DNA of 64,000 nt. It comes from a virus. The stretch covers positions 18,375-82,374 of IMG/VR virus record IMGVR_UViG_3300021138_000014; one strand, written 5' to 3'. The notes under the pieces are model-generated. The model saw only the letters and a program-made list of their open reading frames with translations. It searched no databases and was not told the origin of the DNA. Of the stretch, positions 40,068-50,767 are shown piece after piece; positions within the stretch are counted from its first letter, which is position 1; the number at the start of each line of letters is the position of its first letter. A program made the position numbers and the translations under genes.

Positions 40068-43000
40068 TTAGAATACAGCCTTGTCGAACCAGCGGACGAT
40101 AGCAAGACCGTCAGCGCCGTTTCCACCAAAGCTTGAGTATGGGAAGTATACAAGGCTGTTAAAGTCAACGTCAATAACGTCTCCAGCATCCAAGTATAGT
40201 GCTTCCCATGTTACATCGAAGTAGGCTGCGTTAACAGGAGCCTGAAGATCCTGCCATGCACCGACTGCTGTAGTCTGACCAGCAATGTTGTTGAGGTAAG
40301 TAACTGTGTTAACTGCTGTGAACACGATGTCATACGCTGGGCGATCTTCACGGATTGTCTGCATATCGTATGTCTTCCAACGGATTGTTGGGCGAATACG
40401 CTTAGCAAGACCAGGGAACTGTGTCGAAGTAACACCCGCAGGAGCAGTTGTTAGACGAGCAGCAACACCTGTGAAGTCAAGCACTGTGCGAGGAAGGATT
40501 GGGAACGCGTTAACACCAGTCTGAACCTTTGCGTTACCAACGTCTTGGATTGTGATACGAAGACCGTTAGTTGCGTAAATTGCAGCAGCTGCAGTGATAA
40601 GAGTTGTACAGTTGTATACAGGGTTCCACAAGTACTGGTTAGCGTTAGCAGTATCGTAAACGATTGCTGTGTTAGCCAAGTGGTTTGCTGTTACAGATGA
40701 TGCGTTGTTCTGGTTAGAAGCACCACCTCCACCGCCGGAGCCTGTGTTAGCAAGTGCGTCAATACCACGTGAGTAGTAGTTGCTTAGACCTGTGTTAGAT
40801 ACGATCCAGGTACCGCCACCCTTACCACCGCCAGCGTTTCCGCGGCCAGGCATGTTGGAGTTCTGTGTAGTTGCTGTAGTCCAACCAGCACCTCCACCAC
40901 CACCAGCGACAGGGATACCAAGAGGTGAACCAGAGTTCAAACCTGAAAGTGTTGTACCAAGACCACCGTCTCCGCCGTACGCAGGCACAGAGTTAGCAAC
41001 GATGTTACCTGAGTGGTAAATCGACATTCCGCCTTGATGTCCACGCATTGGGTAAGTTCCTGAAGAAGAACCACCGGATGAGTTGAAACCACCAGCGTAG
41101 TTGAATGTTGTGTTACCCGTTGTAGCAGGTGCGTACATCAATGCGTTTCCGCCAGCCTGAGTTGATCCAGCACCGCCACCTGCAAGGGTAGGCTGTGTGT
41201 AAGAACCGTTAGCAGCGTGACCGCCGTTGTTAGCACCTTCAAGACCATACTGCCACATTGGGTAGTTAGAGTTATAAGTACCTCCACCACCGCCACCTTC
41301 AGCAGAAAGCGCCGCAGCAATAACAATCTGAGAGTTACCGTATTCGCCAGCGAATGTGTAAGTTCCATCATTTCCACGGTGGAAGTTGGTTGCTGTTGCA
41401 CCAATTTCAAGCTGTGGTGCGATGAACAAGTACTCAATCGCTGATGTTGCCTGAGCTGCCTGATAAGCAGAAGCACCCAAACGGATCCATGTTGTATTGG
41501 TTGGTGCAGTTGCTGTAACACCGATACGGACTGGGTAGGCTGTCTGAGCCTGTGAGTTGGTCTGAGTAGCAGTTGCTACGCCAGAAATTGGAAGAGCATA
41601 ACCTGTTCCGTTTGTACGACCCAAAGAGTTGAAGTCTGCATCGAAGAACTCGAGGAAGGCTGACACTGGGCGATAGACAGAAGAGGTACCGTTGTTAAGG
41701 GCAAAGAGCGAGCCGTAGTACTGAGTACCTGCGGTAGCCTTAACATGGCGGTGAGCAATTTCGAGGTTACCACCAGTGTTGTTATTTGATGTAGCAAGGA
41801 TTGCCATATCGTTGTTGTATAGAGGTGGGTACCAAGTTGTGGCTGTGGAACCAACTTCTAACTGGAGGTTATCGATGAAGAACGAGGTCGAAGCCTGCTC
41901 AAGAACAATTGTTGGGTAGATAAACTGTGGTGTTGAGCCATAACCGTAAACACCGTTTGCAGTTGTTGCAGCAAATGAAGGTGTTGTGAAAGTTGCATAA
42001 ATACGACGCCATCCGTTTTGACCTGTGGTGACGTTAGATCCGAGGATCTGAACACCAGTAGGTACTGAGAAGGTAAGAGGTGTTGTAGACAATGCAGAGT
42101 TGGTAGCAAGCGACAATGTAACTGTGGCGTTTGTTGTCTGACCGGACATAGCAGACACAACTGTGTTTGACTGAATGCCAGCACCAGAAACAGCCATACC
42201 TACATAAACCTGAGTTGCGTTATCAACTGTGATGTTAGTAGCACCATTTCCACCAGTACCGTTAGCAACTACTGTACCTGTATAACCAGCAAGAGGTGTA
42301 GGTGTTGCCTGACGGACGAAGAATCCGTTAGCAGTACCTGCGTCGATTGAGTTAGATGTACCAGAGTTTGTACCACCAAGGTAGTTAGTAGCTGTTGAGG
42401 CACCATAAGATGCACCCACTGAACGCAACTGGAAGAGGAGTGGTGTAGCAGTGTTTACGTTTGTAGTTGTAGAAACGTATGCAGACATTGTATAAGTAGC
42501 GCCCGGAATGTAAGGGACACCCTGATAGTTAGCTGCAGTGGATGTTGGGGTAGTACCAGTGTTGGTAGACCAGTTGATCCATGTTGGAGCACCCGCAGAA
42601 GTACCAGATCCTGTTACAGCCAAGAGTGAGTACTGACCAACGGTACCTTCGTAAGAGATTGTAAATGAGGCTGCAGTAGCGGCCGCAATTGTTGGTTGGC
42701 TGATGGTAACTGTTGTACCGCTGATGCCGAGAATAACTGTTCCAGAAGATAGATAAGTTGCGTTAGCAATAAACATACCAGTTTGGACGTTAGTAACATC
42801 GGTAAGAACAATGGTGGTAGCACCAATTGTTGCCTGTGTACCAGTCTTTGTTAGAGGTACAACCATTTCCGCCAACTTGGTTGGAAGACCAGCGTTGGTG
42901 ATAGAGAAGCTACCAAGCGCGGTACCAAACTGCTGTACGTAAGAAGAAGATACAAGTGTTGGATCTTCCATCTGAGACAAGCGTGGCTGCATGATGTTGT

Positions 43001-43748
43001 TTGATAAGTTGTTGGTGTATGGTGAAGACGGTTGTCCGACAGCCTGAGTATTTGCAGTGATAGCGCCATATGAAATAGCGTTATAAGACACGTTAGCCTG
43101 TGAGGTAACTGCATCAGATACATCGAAGGTTGCGATTGTATTAACAGTAGATACTGTGTTAGCAACAGAAAGTGAAAGCACGTTACCTGTAATACCTGTG
43201 ATCTGGGTGTTAGTACCGAGGTTAGTACCAGAAACGTACATACCTACGACAAGACCGTTAGCATTAGGGTATACAGTGATGGTTGAAGCAGAAGCGATAC
43301 CTGTTACCTGACGGTAGATAAGGTTCTGATCCCATTGAGTGGCGCCATATTCAAAAAATGCGTTAACCAAAAGGTTAGCAATTGTGATTGAACCGAACGA
43401 TGTAGCACCACCGTTAGCGCCTGGAAGAGTGTTAACTACGTCAGTTGCAGAGACGAGCGCTCCTTGACCGCCTTGTCCACCAGCACCGATAGTTACTGTG
43501 TAGGAAGTGCCGGGAGTAACGTTAAGGTTCTTAACGATAACCTGACCAGCGCCACCGCCACCACCAGCGACGTCGCGTGAACCGCCACCGCCGCCTCCAC
43601 CTGCGCCAACAAGAATAACTTGTGCGCTTGCGACACCTGCGGGAACTGTCCAGGCACCAGAGGATGTGAATGTAGCTTCGTTTACGTAAACTCGACCTGA
43701 GTTATCGTTAGGAAAAACTACAAAATCTTTATATGAAGAAATTGCCAT
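40068..43748 (-). CDS. Giant glycine-rich adhesin/tail fibre
   Basis: 1226 residues. Near residue 51 a run AGGGGGGGSRDVAGGGGGAG and again near residues 860-1060 several (AGGGGGAGW, AGGGKGGGTW, GSGGGGGAS) are the polyglycine-II sandwich pattern of adhesins such as phage gp38-like tips. Between them are jelly-roll, CBM4/9-like modules ending in FIDNLQLEVGSTATTWY and FIAPQLEIGATATNF, and repeated beta modules with VGMAVSGAGI. It should bind the host surface, probably carbohydrate. It is the largest gene of the fibre cluster. Confidence 0.75.
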   Translation of the reverse strand: MAISSYKDFVVFPNDNSGRVYVNEATFTSSGAWTVPAGVASAQVILVGAGGGGGGGSRDVAGGGGGAGQVIVKNLNVTPGTSYTVTIGAGGQGGQGALVSATDVVNTLPGANGGATSFGSITIANLLVNAFFEYGATQWDQNLIYRQVTGIASASTITVYPNANGLVVGMYVSGTNLGTNTQITGITGNVLSLSVANTVSTVNTIATFDVSDAVTSQANVSYNAISYGAITANTQAVGQPSSPYTNNLSNNIMQPRLSQMEDPTLVSSSYVQQFGTALGSFSITNAGLPTKLAEMVVPLTKTGTQATIGATTIVLTDVTNVQTGMFIANATYLSSGTVILGISGTTVTISQPTIAAATAASFTISYEGTVGQYSLLAVTGSGTSAGAPTWINWSTNTGTTPTSTAANYQGVPYIPGATYTMSAYVSTTTNVNTATPLLFQLRSVGASYGASTATNYLGGTNSGTSNSIDAGTANGFFVRQATPTPLAGYTGTVVANGTGGNGATNITVDNATQVYVGMAVSGAGIQSNTVVSAMSGQTTNATVTLSLATNSALSTTPLTFSVPTGVQILGSNVTTGQNGWRRIYATFTTPSFAATTANGVYGYGSTPQFIYPTIVLEQASTSFFIDNLQLEVGSTATTWYPPLYNNDMAILATSNNNTGGNLEIAHRHVKATAGTQYYGSLFALNNGTSSVYRPVSAFLEFFDADFNSLGRTNGTGYALPISGVATATQTNSQAQTAYPVRIGVTATAPTNTTWIRLGASAYQAAQATSAIEYLFIAPQLEIGATATNFHRGNDGTYTFAGEYGNSQIVIAAALSAEGGGGGGTYNSNYPMWQYGLEGANNGGHAANGSYTQPTLAGGGAGSTQAGGNALMYAPATTGNTTFNYAGGFNSSGGSSSGTYPMRGHQGGMSIYHSGNIVANSVPAYGGDGGLGTTLSGLNSGSPLGIPVAGGGGGAGWTTATTQNSNMPGRGNAGGGKGGGTWIVSNTGLSNYYSRGIDALANTGSGGGGGASNQNNASSVTANHLANTAIVYDTANANQYLWNPVYNCTTLITAAAAIYATNGLRITIQDVGNAKVQTGVNAFPILPRTVLDFTGVAARLTTAPAGVTSTQFPGLAKRIRPTIRWKTYDMQTIREDRPAYDIVFTAVNTVTYLNNIAGQTTAVGAWQDLQAPVNAAYFDVTWEALYLDAGDVIDVDFNSLVYFPYSSFGGNGADGLAIVRWFDKAVF

Positions 43749-43772
43749 TTATAGATACCTGTCCTTTGGTTG

Positions 43773-44075
43773 TTACTGGTAAACGCCGGAGATGAAGAAA
43801 TCTACTGCTGAAGCCACGTCTGCGGTGACTACAACAAGATCGCTTGGGTTAGCAACAAGGCGTGAGTCAAAGTTGACTGTACCGTTACCTGAAACCTGAA
43901 GCTGAGTGCAGAAAGAATATCCGCCGATTGTCACTGTGACATAGCGGGTATTTGCTGTCTTGTTTGACAAGACAATGTTTGTAATAATTGCGGCAGTAGA
44001 AGCAGTGATGCTTGTGCCTGCGTCAGTGGTAGCTGCTGTACCACGACGAATAAGTGTTACTGTAGGTGTAGCCAT
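43773..44075 (-). CDS. Small beta virion protein
   Basis: 100 residues, Thr/Val/Ala-rich with NTRYVTVTIGGYSF and strands typical of small sandwich folds. It shares a 1-base overlap with the next gene and lies among fibre genes. Likely fibre collar or decoration; no known family. Confidence 0.5.
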   Translation of the reverse strand: MATPTVTLIRRGTAATTDAGTSITASTAAIITNIVLSNKTANTRYVTVTIGGYSFCTQLQVSGNGTVNFDSRLVANPSDLVVVTADVASAVDFFISGVYQ

Positions 44076-44413
44076 TATGCTAGAACTCCCATGTATGCGT
44101 AGGTGGTTAGATTAGATGCTGTTGAATTTACGGCAGCCACCTGCGTGGTTCCAGCCGAGTTAACTGCTGCGACCTGAGTGGTACCAGCAGAGTTGACAAG
44201 ACCAACTTGAGTTGTTCCAGTCGAAGTAATTGTTGAAACTTGGTTAGCTGTAGCCGCAACGATATCGTTGACGCCCAACATTGTTCCAAGTTGTACTAGA
44301 GCATTTGCATAATATGCATAGTCTGTAGATGTATATGTACCGCCAGTTAAACTGGTAGTCATATCGTTGCTTAGTTGTGTGATCTGCGAACTAAGCGTTG
44401 AGTAACTTGTCAT
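44075..44413 (-). CDS. Fibre-like protein with an 11-residue repeat
   Basis: 112 residues. A helical N-terminus is followed by three 11-residue repeats (TGTTQVGLVNS, AGTTQVAAVNS, AGTTQVAAVNS; residues about 65-97). Such short repeats form trimeric beta or coiled shafts in phage fibres. Placed next to other fibre genes. Function is inferred. Confidence 0.55.
   Translation of the reverse strand: MTSYSTLSSQITQLSNDMTTSLTGGTYTSTDYAYYANALVQLGTMLGVNDIVAATANQVSTITSTGTTQVGLVNSAGTTQVAAVNSAGTTQVAAVNSTASNLTTYAYMGVLA
44123..44224 (-). repeat. Three tandem 33-base coding repeats
   Basis: Three copies of a 33-base unit encode TGTTQVGLVNS and two AGTTQVAAVNS within the gene at 44075. The two last copies are identical at the protein level, which is a sign of recent slippage or selection for a regular shaft. 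Confidence 0.75.
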
Positions 44414-44485
44414 TCGTTAGGTTACCTGCCTTCCAAGGTTTCCACTAGTGTATCTAGATTTATACTGTTTTTGTTTCTATACTTT

Positions 44486-47400
44486 TTAAGCTTGAGCTTC
44501 AGTCCATGAAATACGGGCTGAAATCTGAGAAGAAGCGGAACCGATATTGGTAGCCACAACTACAAGCACGTCTGGACCATTAGGGAATCCAGGGGTAGAA
44601 ACGTTTCCGTTTCCTGACATGTATGAGTTTCCAATATCCTTTGCTCCCTGAAGTGAGTACACAGAAGAGTTGAAGTTTGACGCTCCACCACCATTTTCTG
44701 AGAAGAAAGAGAAGATAGAGTCACCACCAAGAACAATTCCAGAGGGTGCTTGGATCGCTCCAGAACCGTACCCGTTATCAATAAAGATAGCCTGAGCCAA
44801 AGATGAAATACCTACGCCGTCACGAGTCCAGTCATTTGGAATACCAACATAACCAACGCTTGGTGTGAAGGTGATTGTTCCTGACACCGTCGTGGTGTTT
44901 GGTGCGCTGAGGGTTACCACGTTACCGTTTACAGCGGTAATGTAGGCTCCAGTAGCAATACCTGTACCAGAAACTAAGGTGCCGATCTGAAGACCAGTTA
45001 CGCTCGTTACGTTTAAAGTACCTGTATCAGCGACGGTAATAGTGTTCTGACCAGAGGTACCTGTAACTGAGGTACGAGTAGTTGCCAACTGAGCGGTTGT
45101 CCAGTTGGTATAACCAAGGTATGAAGGGTTAAGGATAACGTCGATACGATATGAACCGTTAGTCTGAACAGCCACTGATTGGAGCTGCAAAGCCATTCGG
45201 TTGATCAGTTCACGTACACCAAAGTTACGGGCAATCGCGTTATCAACTGTTGGAGCAACTCGAATTGCAAGGAGTGGACGTGCGGTACCGGCCGCAATCT
45301 GCTGATACTTAGTCATACCAGCGGTAAAGACTGGTAGCAAGTCATTCTGGAATCCGCCGTCCATAACAACTGATGAACCCCAGTGCTGAATAATAGGAGC
45401 ACAGTTTTGGTTAATCGGCTGTATAGATACCTGAGCGTTTCCGCCAGAACCTGTAAGAGATGAATCAGGGGTAAATGCAACGCTGCTCAATGTACCTGAG
45501 TATGTGAATGGCTGATCTGGGTAGTTCAACGTAATTGATGAACGTCGACCAACAACTGTTACTGGATAACCATTGGCTGTAGAGTTAAATGCACCTACTG
45601 CTGAGTACTGAATAATTTCAAGGTTTGTATCGTCCTTAACGATTGCATAACCTGAAGATGGCCAGTTAGTGGCTGAGTCAATATACAAAGTAGAGTCTGT
45701 TGCATTAAGAACAGATCCATAAGTTCCGGCTCCACCAGCAACCAAACGGCTGAATACAAGCGGGCTGTTATCTACTTCGTAACGAGCAGGCAAGTTACCT
45801 GACTTCTGGTAAGCAAGTTGGTTTGTGTTGGCGTTAACTACGCGGTGTACGTAGATAATGGATCCACGAGGACCACGAACACCAAAACGGATTGTTCCAG
45901 CGCCGTACCAAGAGTAATCAATATAGATCATCTGCATACGCTTTGGATCAATGACGAATCCTGAAGGACCTGTTCCATCACACTTATCCATGTTCCATGT
46001 GGACTGTGGATATTGAACAACCTGAGTTACCGTTGCACGAGCACCTGTGGTTGTAATACCTTTAAATGCTGGAGCAATATAAAGAACAGTATCGCTGGAG
46101 ATTGCAGTAACAAGGTAGGAAGAACCCTTAATAACAATCTTTTGACCAACAGCAAGTTGCTTACGGAACTGTGTTCCTACACCATTAACCTGTGGGCTGT
46201 ACTGAGTAAGGTTAAGACGACCAGAGAGTACCTTCTCTGAGTGACGGCGGTTAACAGCAAACTGTGAACCGTTATACGAGAAATAGAAACCGTTCTGCTC
46301 GTCAAACATACCAGAGCGAGTTTCAGCACCCTGCCAGCCAACAGCATGGACGTAAGAAGACTGACCATTAGGGGTAAGGTCTGTATAAGAAACTGGCTGT
46401 GTCAAGGTTACTGTGTACTGGAATACGTTTGAGTTACTGACAGACGCAACTGTAAACTGACCGTTGTATGGGTTGTAACCAGAGGAGTTAGTTGTCTGAA
46501 TGTTTTCTACATAGATAACTGCACCAGCTTGAAGACCGTGATCTTCCATAGTGGTAACAGACACTGTCTGGGTTCCCACAGATCCAGCGGAGAGTGAGAT
46601 ACCATCAATATTAAATGTAGGGGTTAACTTAGCGCCAGTAGAGAACTGCATACCCTTACCAGCTTGGTAACGGAAGTAACGGCGAGTTTGACGAATAGCC
46701 TGAAGTCCCGGTACGTTGTTATAAGTAGTAATAGCAACACCCGCGTCATATGGGCGGTGAATAACATAACCGTCAGACTTAGGAACAATACGCCCAGTGG
46801 TAGGTACTGTTACCTGTGACTGTTGTGCATAAAGAGTAAATACCAATTGATTTGTCTGAGGAACTTGCTTGACTACATAGTCTCCGTCAAAGCTGTTAGT
46901 TCCTGAGATAGAAACAGACGATCCTGGGTATAGACCGTGCGGGTATTGGAATGTAACAGTGACGTTAGACGCAGGAGCAACACCATCAGTTACAGCAGTC
47001 CATGGATTGAGAGTGTTAACAGCGCCAGTAATTGTTCCAAGAGAAGGATAGTTACCGCCCGGAATGTGAGAGCCGTCAAAAAGATCTCCACCGTAAACTG
47101 CAGAAAGGTTAGGGTAAATTGTTTCACCAGAAACAACACCCTTGGCACGATAAGTAAATGTATAAATAGTAGGTGCAGAAAGAACAGAGTAGGTTCCTTC
47201 TACGCGGTAGTTCTGTGTTTCTTGAATGCTAACAACACCACCAGCGCTAAGGCCATGAGGTGCTGAAGACGTTACTGTAACAACAGAACGTGGGGCGGTT
47301 CCATCACCAAAAATAGAAGTAACAGCAATAGCGTTACCACCGTTTGGCTTAGCAAAGAATGAAGGGTAGTTAGACTGAAGGAAGACTGTCTCCCACTTCG

Positions 47401-47794
47401 AGGGCTGGACTGAGTATTCAAAGTCCGTATCGATCAATGACTGTGGGGTAGAAACGCGCTGCTTTTGAACAGCGTCTGTGAAGGTCTCGTCAGGGGTTGT
47501 AACAACTGAGTTGTCGTCGTAGTAAACCTGAATAAGGTCAGTTGACAACATGTTGGCATTAAAGTAGGTTGGGTTCAAAACAATAACTGTATTGAAAATA
47601 CCGTTACCTTGATCTGCCTTTGTATAAGAGGTATAGCTTGTTGTATTATCTGAGAAGTTATAAAGGATAACGTTACGTGTGATGTTCGTGATGAGCATCA
47701 TGCGCTCAGGACGAATCCAGCGCTCAAGGATTGTTAACGTATATGTCGATGGATTAAACGCGTAATCCGTTTCTTGCAATACTTGACGTGACAC
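44486..47794 (-). CDS. Giant virion protein with repeated beta-barrel modules
   Basis: 1102 residues. Three to four similar modules recur, each with HGLxxGxxVxI followed by Asn/Asp-Gly and Tyr (SSAPHGLSAGGVVSIQETQN, QYPHGLYPGSSVSISGTN, MEDHGLQAGAVIYVENIQ), like FCCH-type barrels. A later module (TGLQIGTLVSGTGIATGAYI) also occurs in the adhesin at 40068. The N-terminal part (TLTILERWIRPERMMLITNIT) resembles bases of long fibres. Likely a long fibre or large baseplate/tail protein; not assigned to a family. Confidence 0.6.
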   Translation of the reverse strand: MSRQVLQETDYAFNPSTYTLTILERWIRPERMMLITNITRNVILYNFSDNTTSYTSYTKADQGNGIFNTVIVLNPTYFNANMLSTDLIQVYYDDNSVVTTPDETFTDAVQKQRVSTPQSLIDTDFEYSVQPSKWETVFLQSNYPSFFAKPNGGNAIAVTSIFGDGTAPRSVVTVTSSAPHGLSAGGVVSIQETQNYRVEGTYSVLSAPTIYTFTYRAKGVVSGETIYPNLSAVYGGDLFDGSHIPGGNYPSLGTITGAVNTLNPWTAVTDGVAPASNVTVTFQYPHGLYPGSSVSISGTNSFDGDYVVKQVPQTNQLVFTLYAQQSQVTVPTTGRIVPKSDGYVIHRPYDAGVAITTYNNVPGLQAIRQTRRYFRYQAGKGMQFSTGAKLTPTFNIDGISLSAGSVGTQTVSVTTMEDHGLQAGAVIYVENIQTTNSSGYNPYNGQFTVASVSNSNVFQYTVTLTQPVSYTDLTPNGQSSYVHAVGWQGAETRSGMFDEQNGFYFSYNGSQFAVNRRHSEKVLSGRLNLTQYSPQVNGVGTQFRKQLAVGQKIVIKGSSYLVTAISSDTVLYIAPAFKGITTTGARATVTQVVQYPQSTWNMDKCDGTGPSGFVIDPKRMQMIYIDYSWYGAGTIRFGVRGPRGSIIYVHRVVNANTNQLAYQKSGNLPARYEVDNSPLVFSRLVAGGAGTYGSVLNATDSTLYIDSATNWPSSGYAIVKDDTNLEIIQYSAVGAFNSTANGYPVTVVGRRSSITLNYPDQPFTYSGTLSSVAFTPDSSLTGSGGNAQVSIQPINQNCAPIIQHWGSSVVMDGGFQNDLLPVFTAGMTKYQQIAAGTARPLLAIRVAPTVDNAIARNFGVRELINRMALQLQSVAVQTNGSYRIDVILNPSYLGYTNWTTAQLATTRTSVTGTSGQNTITVADTGTLNVTSVTGLQIGTLVSGTGIATGAYITAVNGNVVTLSAPNTTTVSGTITFTPSVGYVGIPNDWTRDGVGISSLAQAIFIDNGYGSGAIQAPSGIVLGGDSIFSFFSENGGGASNFNSSVYSLQGAKDIGNSYMSGNGNVSTPGFPNGPDVLVVVATNIGSASSQISARISWTEAQA

Positions 47795-47807
47795 TTAGTA
47801 TTCCTTC

Positions 47808-48221
47808 CTAGATCAAACTGATTGGTGACACAACGCGAGTTGTTGTCGTAGTAGTAACAAAAGATCCTTTAGGAAAGTAAATTCCCAAACCAAGTTTTGC
47901 ATCCGCTGCCATAGCATTTGCTACCGCTGAGCCTGATGGACCCGTAGGACCAGTTGGACCTTGAATACCAGCGCCTGTTGCTCCAGTAGCACCAGCAGGT
48001 CCTGTTGCGCCTGTCGCTCCAGATGTTCCTGCAGGTCCGGTTGGTCCTGTAGCACCAGTAGGTCCAGAAGCATAGGATAGCGAATTCCACAGAGTTACGC
48101 CGTCACCTAATTTAAACTTACCTGTATCTAATTCAAGACCAAGTTCGCCTTGAGCAAGAAGTGAGTTTGCTGCAGCCCATTGAGCTGCAGTACCACGCCT
48201 AAATTGGACTTGAACTGACAT
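47808..48221 (-). CDS. Collagen-like fibre with Mtd-N-like domain
   Basis: 137 residues. Residues about 5-50 ([20 protein letters not shown] then [21 protein letters not shown]) match the N-terminal domain that begins many phage fibres and the major tropism determinant. About residues 53-95 are Gly-x-y collagen repeats ([13 protein letters not shown]). The C-terminus is a short Thr-rich tip. It overlaps the larger collagen-like gene by 1 base. Role: short fibre or decoration. Confidence 0.72.
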   Translation of the reverse strand: MSVQVQFRRGTAAQWAAANSLLAQGELGLELDTGKFKLGDGVTLWNSLSYASGPTGATGPTGPAGTSGATGATGPAGATGATGAGIQGPTGPTGPSGSAVANAMAADAKLGLGIYFPKGSFVTTTTTTRVVSPISLI

Positions 48222-50767
48222 TAAGGAGTTCCTCCATCAACTGAAACGGTTCCACCAAAGACTGAGCTAGGGGTTCCTGCGTCTAGATTACCAGTAAGGG
48301 TACTAACGGTACTTGATAAACTCGTAGCCCCTGTTGAAAGTTGTTTAAATGTAACCGCAGATGTACCAAATGTATCTGTAGATTTAAGACCGCAAATCCA
48401 AGCGGTGCCACCGTAGTTGGTGCCTTGATTAACTTGAATAATTGCAGCAGCTAGTTTTGCTGGGCTGTCTGCGTCATTATCACGAATAAATATGCCCTGT
48501 ACCCCACTTGCTGGGGCTGTTGAGCAAACATACACACCATTTTGACGAGAATCTGTTTGGTCTTTAAATAGAACGCGATCACCTTGTTGAACGGTATAAC
48601 CATCTAAAACAAGAACACCCGTTGATGTCAAGGTAAGTTGATCTGAGGCAATTAATGGATCATTTGTTGTATTAACTCCAACAGCATAGGAGGCTGGGAC
48701 GTTAGTTGTTGTTGCAACCCTGGCTGCCTCATGAACACCTAAAGTAATCCACTCTGGTGCATACGATCCATTTCCTCCATAAGACATGAGGAATTGTCCA
48801 GCCTGACCCGCTCCAGTTGCCGAAACCATTTGATTATATGTAATTGGGGTTACCGTATCAAGGGTTCCTCCAAGAGCTTGCGTATAGCATTGGAATGCCT
48901 GGCCACCATTAAGAGAACCATTAAGGACTTGAATAATAGATCCGCTAATCTTAGGTAGCGTATCTGAGTCGTTATCGCGTATAAGAACAATATTTCCGGA
49001 TCCGCCAATACCGCCATTGGCTACAACATATACGCCATTTTGACGAGCATCTGGCTGATCTTTAACAAGAATACGATCTCCATTATTAATGGCATATCCA
49101 TCAAGCGTAAGTGTAGAAACTGAAAGCGTAAGCGTTGCTGCGGATGTTGGGTAGTCATTAGTCGTGTTAGCCCCAGCAGTGCCAGATGCAGCAAAGGTTC
49201 CAACAATCGCTACTCCGGTTGAAGCAACATTTACAGGTTCTTTAACACTAAGGCTAATAAACTGCGGACCACCATTGGCAATATTGCCGTAAGACATAAG
49301 GAACTGCCCGGCTGTTCCAGCAACGGTTGAGGTAGTGGTTCCTGAGTTATTACCAAATACAACACCGCCCGGCGTTACTCCAGTTATACCTGTTCCAGCA
49401 GCTCCTGTTGCACCAGTTAAACCTGTCGGACCTTGAGCTCCAGTGGGGCCTTGAATATTTCCAGCATTAATCCATGAATTTGTGTTGGTTGACCAAACAT
49501 AAAGAGCGCCATTAATTAAATAGGCTTGACCAGCAGTACCTGTTGGGTGTGCGGCTTGAAGCGCAGCTAGGGTTGAATAGGATCCAAGAATTGTTACGCC
49601 AGTACCTTGTGCTCCAGTAGCACCTGTAGGACCCGCGATACCTTGTGATCCAGTAAGGCCTTGTGGACCAGTAGGTCCGATGTTTCCTTGCACACCTTGG
49701 TTACCTTGCGGTCCTTGTACACCTGCAGGACCAGTAGCGCCTGTTGCACCAGTATTACCTTGTGCACCTGTTGCGCCTGTAGGTCCAGCAACACCTTGAG
49801 CACCTTGAGCACCTGTAGCACCTGTAGCGCCAACTGCTCCCGTAGCACCAACAGCGCCTGTAGCACCCGTTGCTCCAGTTACACCAGTAGCTCCAGTAGG
49901 ACCAACTAAACCTTGTGGTCCAGTTGGACCAGCAATGTTTGAAGCAGCACCAGTTGCACCCGTTGCTCCAGTGGCGCCAGTAGGACCAAGGATGTTACCG
50001 ACGTTCTGCCAGTTAGTTCCTGTCCATACTTCAAGAGTTCCATCGCCAAGTAAATAAGCAGAACCAATTTGACCCGTTGGATATGCCGCAACAAGGGCAG
50101 CATAATTAGGGAATGATCCACGAATTGTTACAGCGGATCCAGTAGATCCAGTCGGACCCTGAAGACCAGTCGCACCCGTAGGACCTGTTGCACCGACGGA
50201 TCCAGTTGCACCAGTAGGTCCAACCGCACCAGTTAAACCTGTTGCACCAACAGGACCAATAGAACCAACAGCACCTGCAGGTCCAGTAGGACCAGGAACG
50301 GTAGACGCTGCACCAGTTGCACCAGTAGCACCAGTGGCGCCAGTAGGACCTGTGGCTCCAACGTTGCCTTGAACACCTTGTGGACCTTGAGGGCCAGTTG
50401 CACCACTTGAACCAGTCGCTCCGGTCGCGCCTGTTGCACCAATTGCTCCCGCGGGACCAGCAACACCTGTAGCACCCGTTGGACCAGTTACAGTAGAAGC
50501 GGCGCCTGTAGCACCAGTGGGACCTTGAGGACCAATAGGACCTGTCTGACCTGTGGCGCCAGTTGCGCCTGTTGGACCTGTGGATCCAGTAGGACCAGTT
50601 ACAGTAGAAGCGGCGCCAGTTGCGCCAGTAGGGCCTGTGGGCCCAGTAGGACCAGGTATACCTTGAGGACCAGTAGCGCCGGGACCAGTGGCTCCACCAC
50701 CATACGGATTACCGTAGGCCTCTTCGCCGCCTTCGCTGTTAATAATAACTTCATATGGATTTGTCAT
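48221..50767 (-). CDS. Large collagen-like fibre with repeated modules
   Basis: 848 residues. Three Gly-x-y blocks (about residues 24-211, 260-389 and 439-460) form collagen-type triple helix shafts. Between them are two copies of a 48-residue module ending [13 protein letters not shown] and [15 protein letters not shown]. The C-terminal half has two copies of a 125-residue module containing [20 protein letters not shown] and [20 protein letters not shown]. Trimeric fibre, likely host contact. Thr-rich triplets are possible sugar sites for the nearby glycosyltransferase, which is inference. Confidence 0.78.
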   Translation of the reverse strand: MTNPYEVIINSEGGEEAYGNPYGGGATGPGATGPQGIPGPTGPTGPTGATGAASTVTGPTGSTGPTGATGATGQTGPIGPQGPTGATGAASTVTGPTGATGVAGPAGAIGATGATGATGSSGATGPQGPQGVQGNVGATGPTGATGATGATGAASTVPGPTGPAGAVGSIGPVGATGLTGAVGPTGATGSVGATGPTGATGLQGPTGSTGSAVTIRGSFPNYAALVAAYPTGQIGSAYLLGDGTLEVWTGTNWQNVGNILGPTGATGATGATGAASNIAGPTGPQGLVGPTGATGVTGATGATGAVGATGAVGATGATGAQGAQGVAGPTGATGAQGNTGATGATGPAGVQGPQGNQGVQGNIGPTGPQGLTGSQGIAGPTGATGAQGTGVTILGSYSTLAALQAAHPTGTAGQAYLINGALYVWSTNTNSWINAGNIQGPTGAQGPTGLTGATGAAGTGITGVTPGGVVFGNNSGTTTSTVAGTAGQFLMSYGNIANGGPQFISLSVKEPVNVASTGVAIVGTFAASGTAGANTTNDYPTSAATLTLSVSTLTLDGYAINNGDRILVKDQPDARQNGVYVVANGGIGGSGNIVLIRDNDSDTLPKISGSIIQVLNGSLNGGQAFQCYTQALGGTLDTVTPITYNQMVSATGAGQAGQFLMSYGGNGSYAPEWITLGVHEAARVATTTNVPASYAVGVNTTNDPLIASDQLTLTSTGVLVLDGYTVQQGDRVLFKDQTDSRQNGVYVCSTAPASGVQGIFIRDNDADSPAKLAAAIIQVNQGTNYGGTAWICGLKSTDTFGTSAVTFKQLSTGATSLSSTVSTLTGNLDAGTPSSVFGGTVSVDGGTP

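Noticed and set aside
47808-48221. Diversity-generating retroelement suggested by the Mtd-like N-terminal domain
   Set aside because: No reverse transcriptase, template repeat or variable repeat with adenine bias is visible; this N-terminal domain is common in ordinary fibres.
49661-49909. Cys- and Ser-rich plus-strand reading frame
   Set aside because: It is the complement of collagen Gly-x-y codons; repeat composition alone produces the Cys/Ser/Thr-rich translation.
48221-50767. Regular repeats that could be mistaken for a CRISPR array
   Set aside because: The repeats are 9-base collagen codon triplets inside one open frame, without spacers of fixed length.
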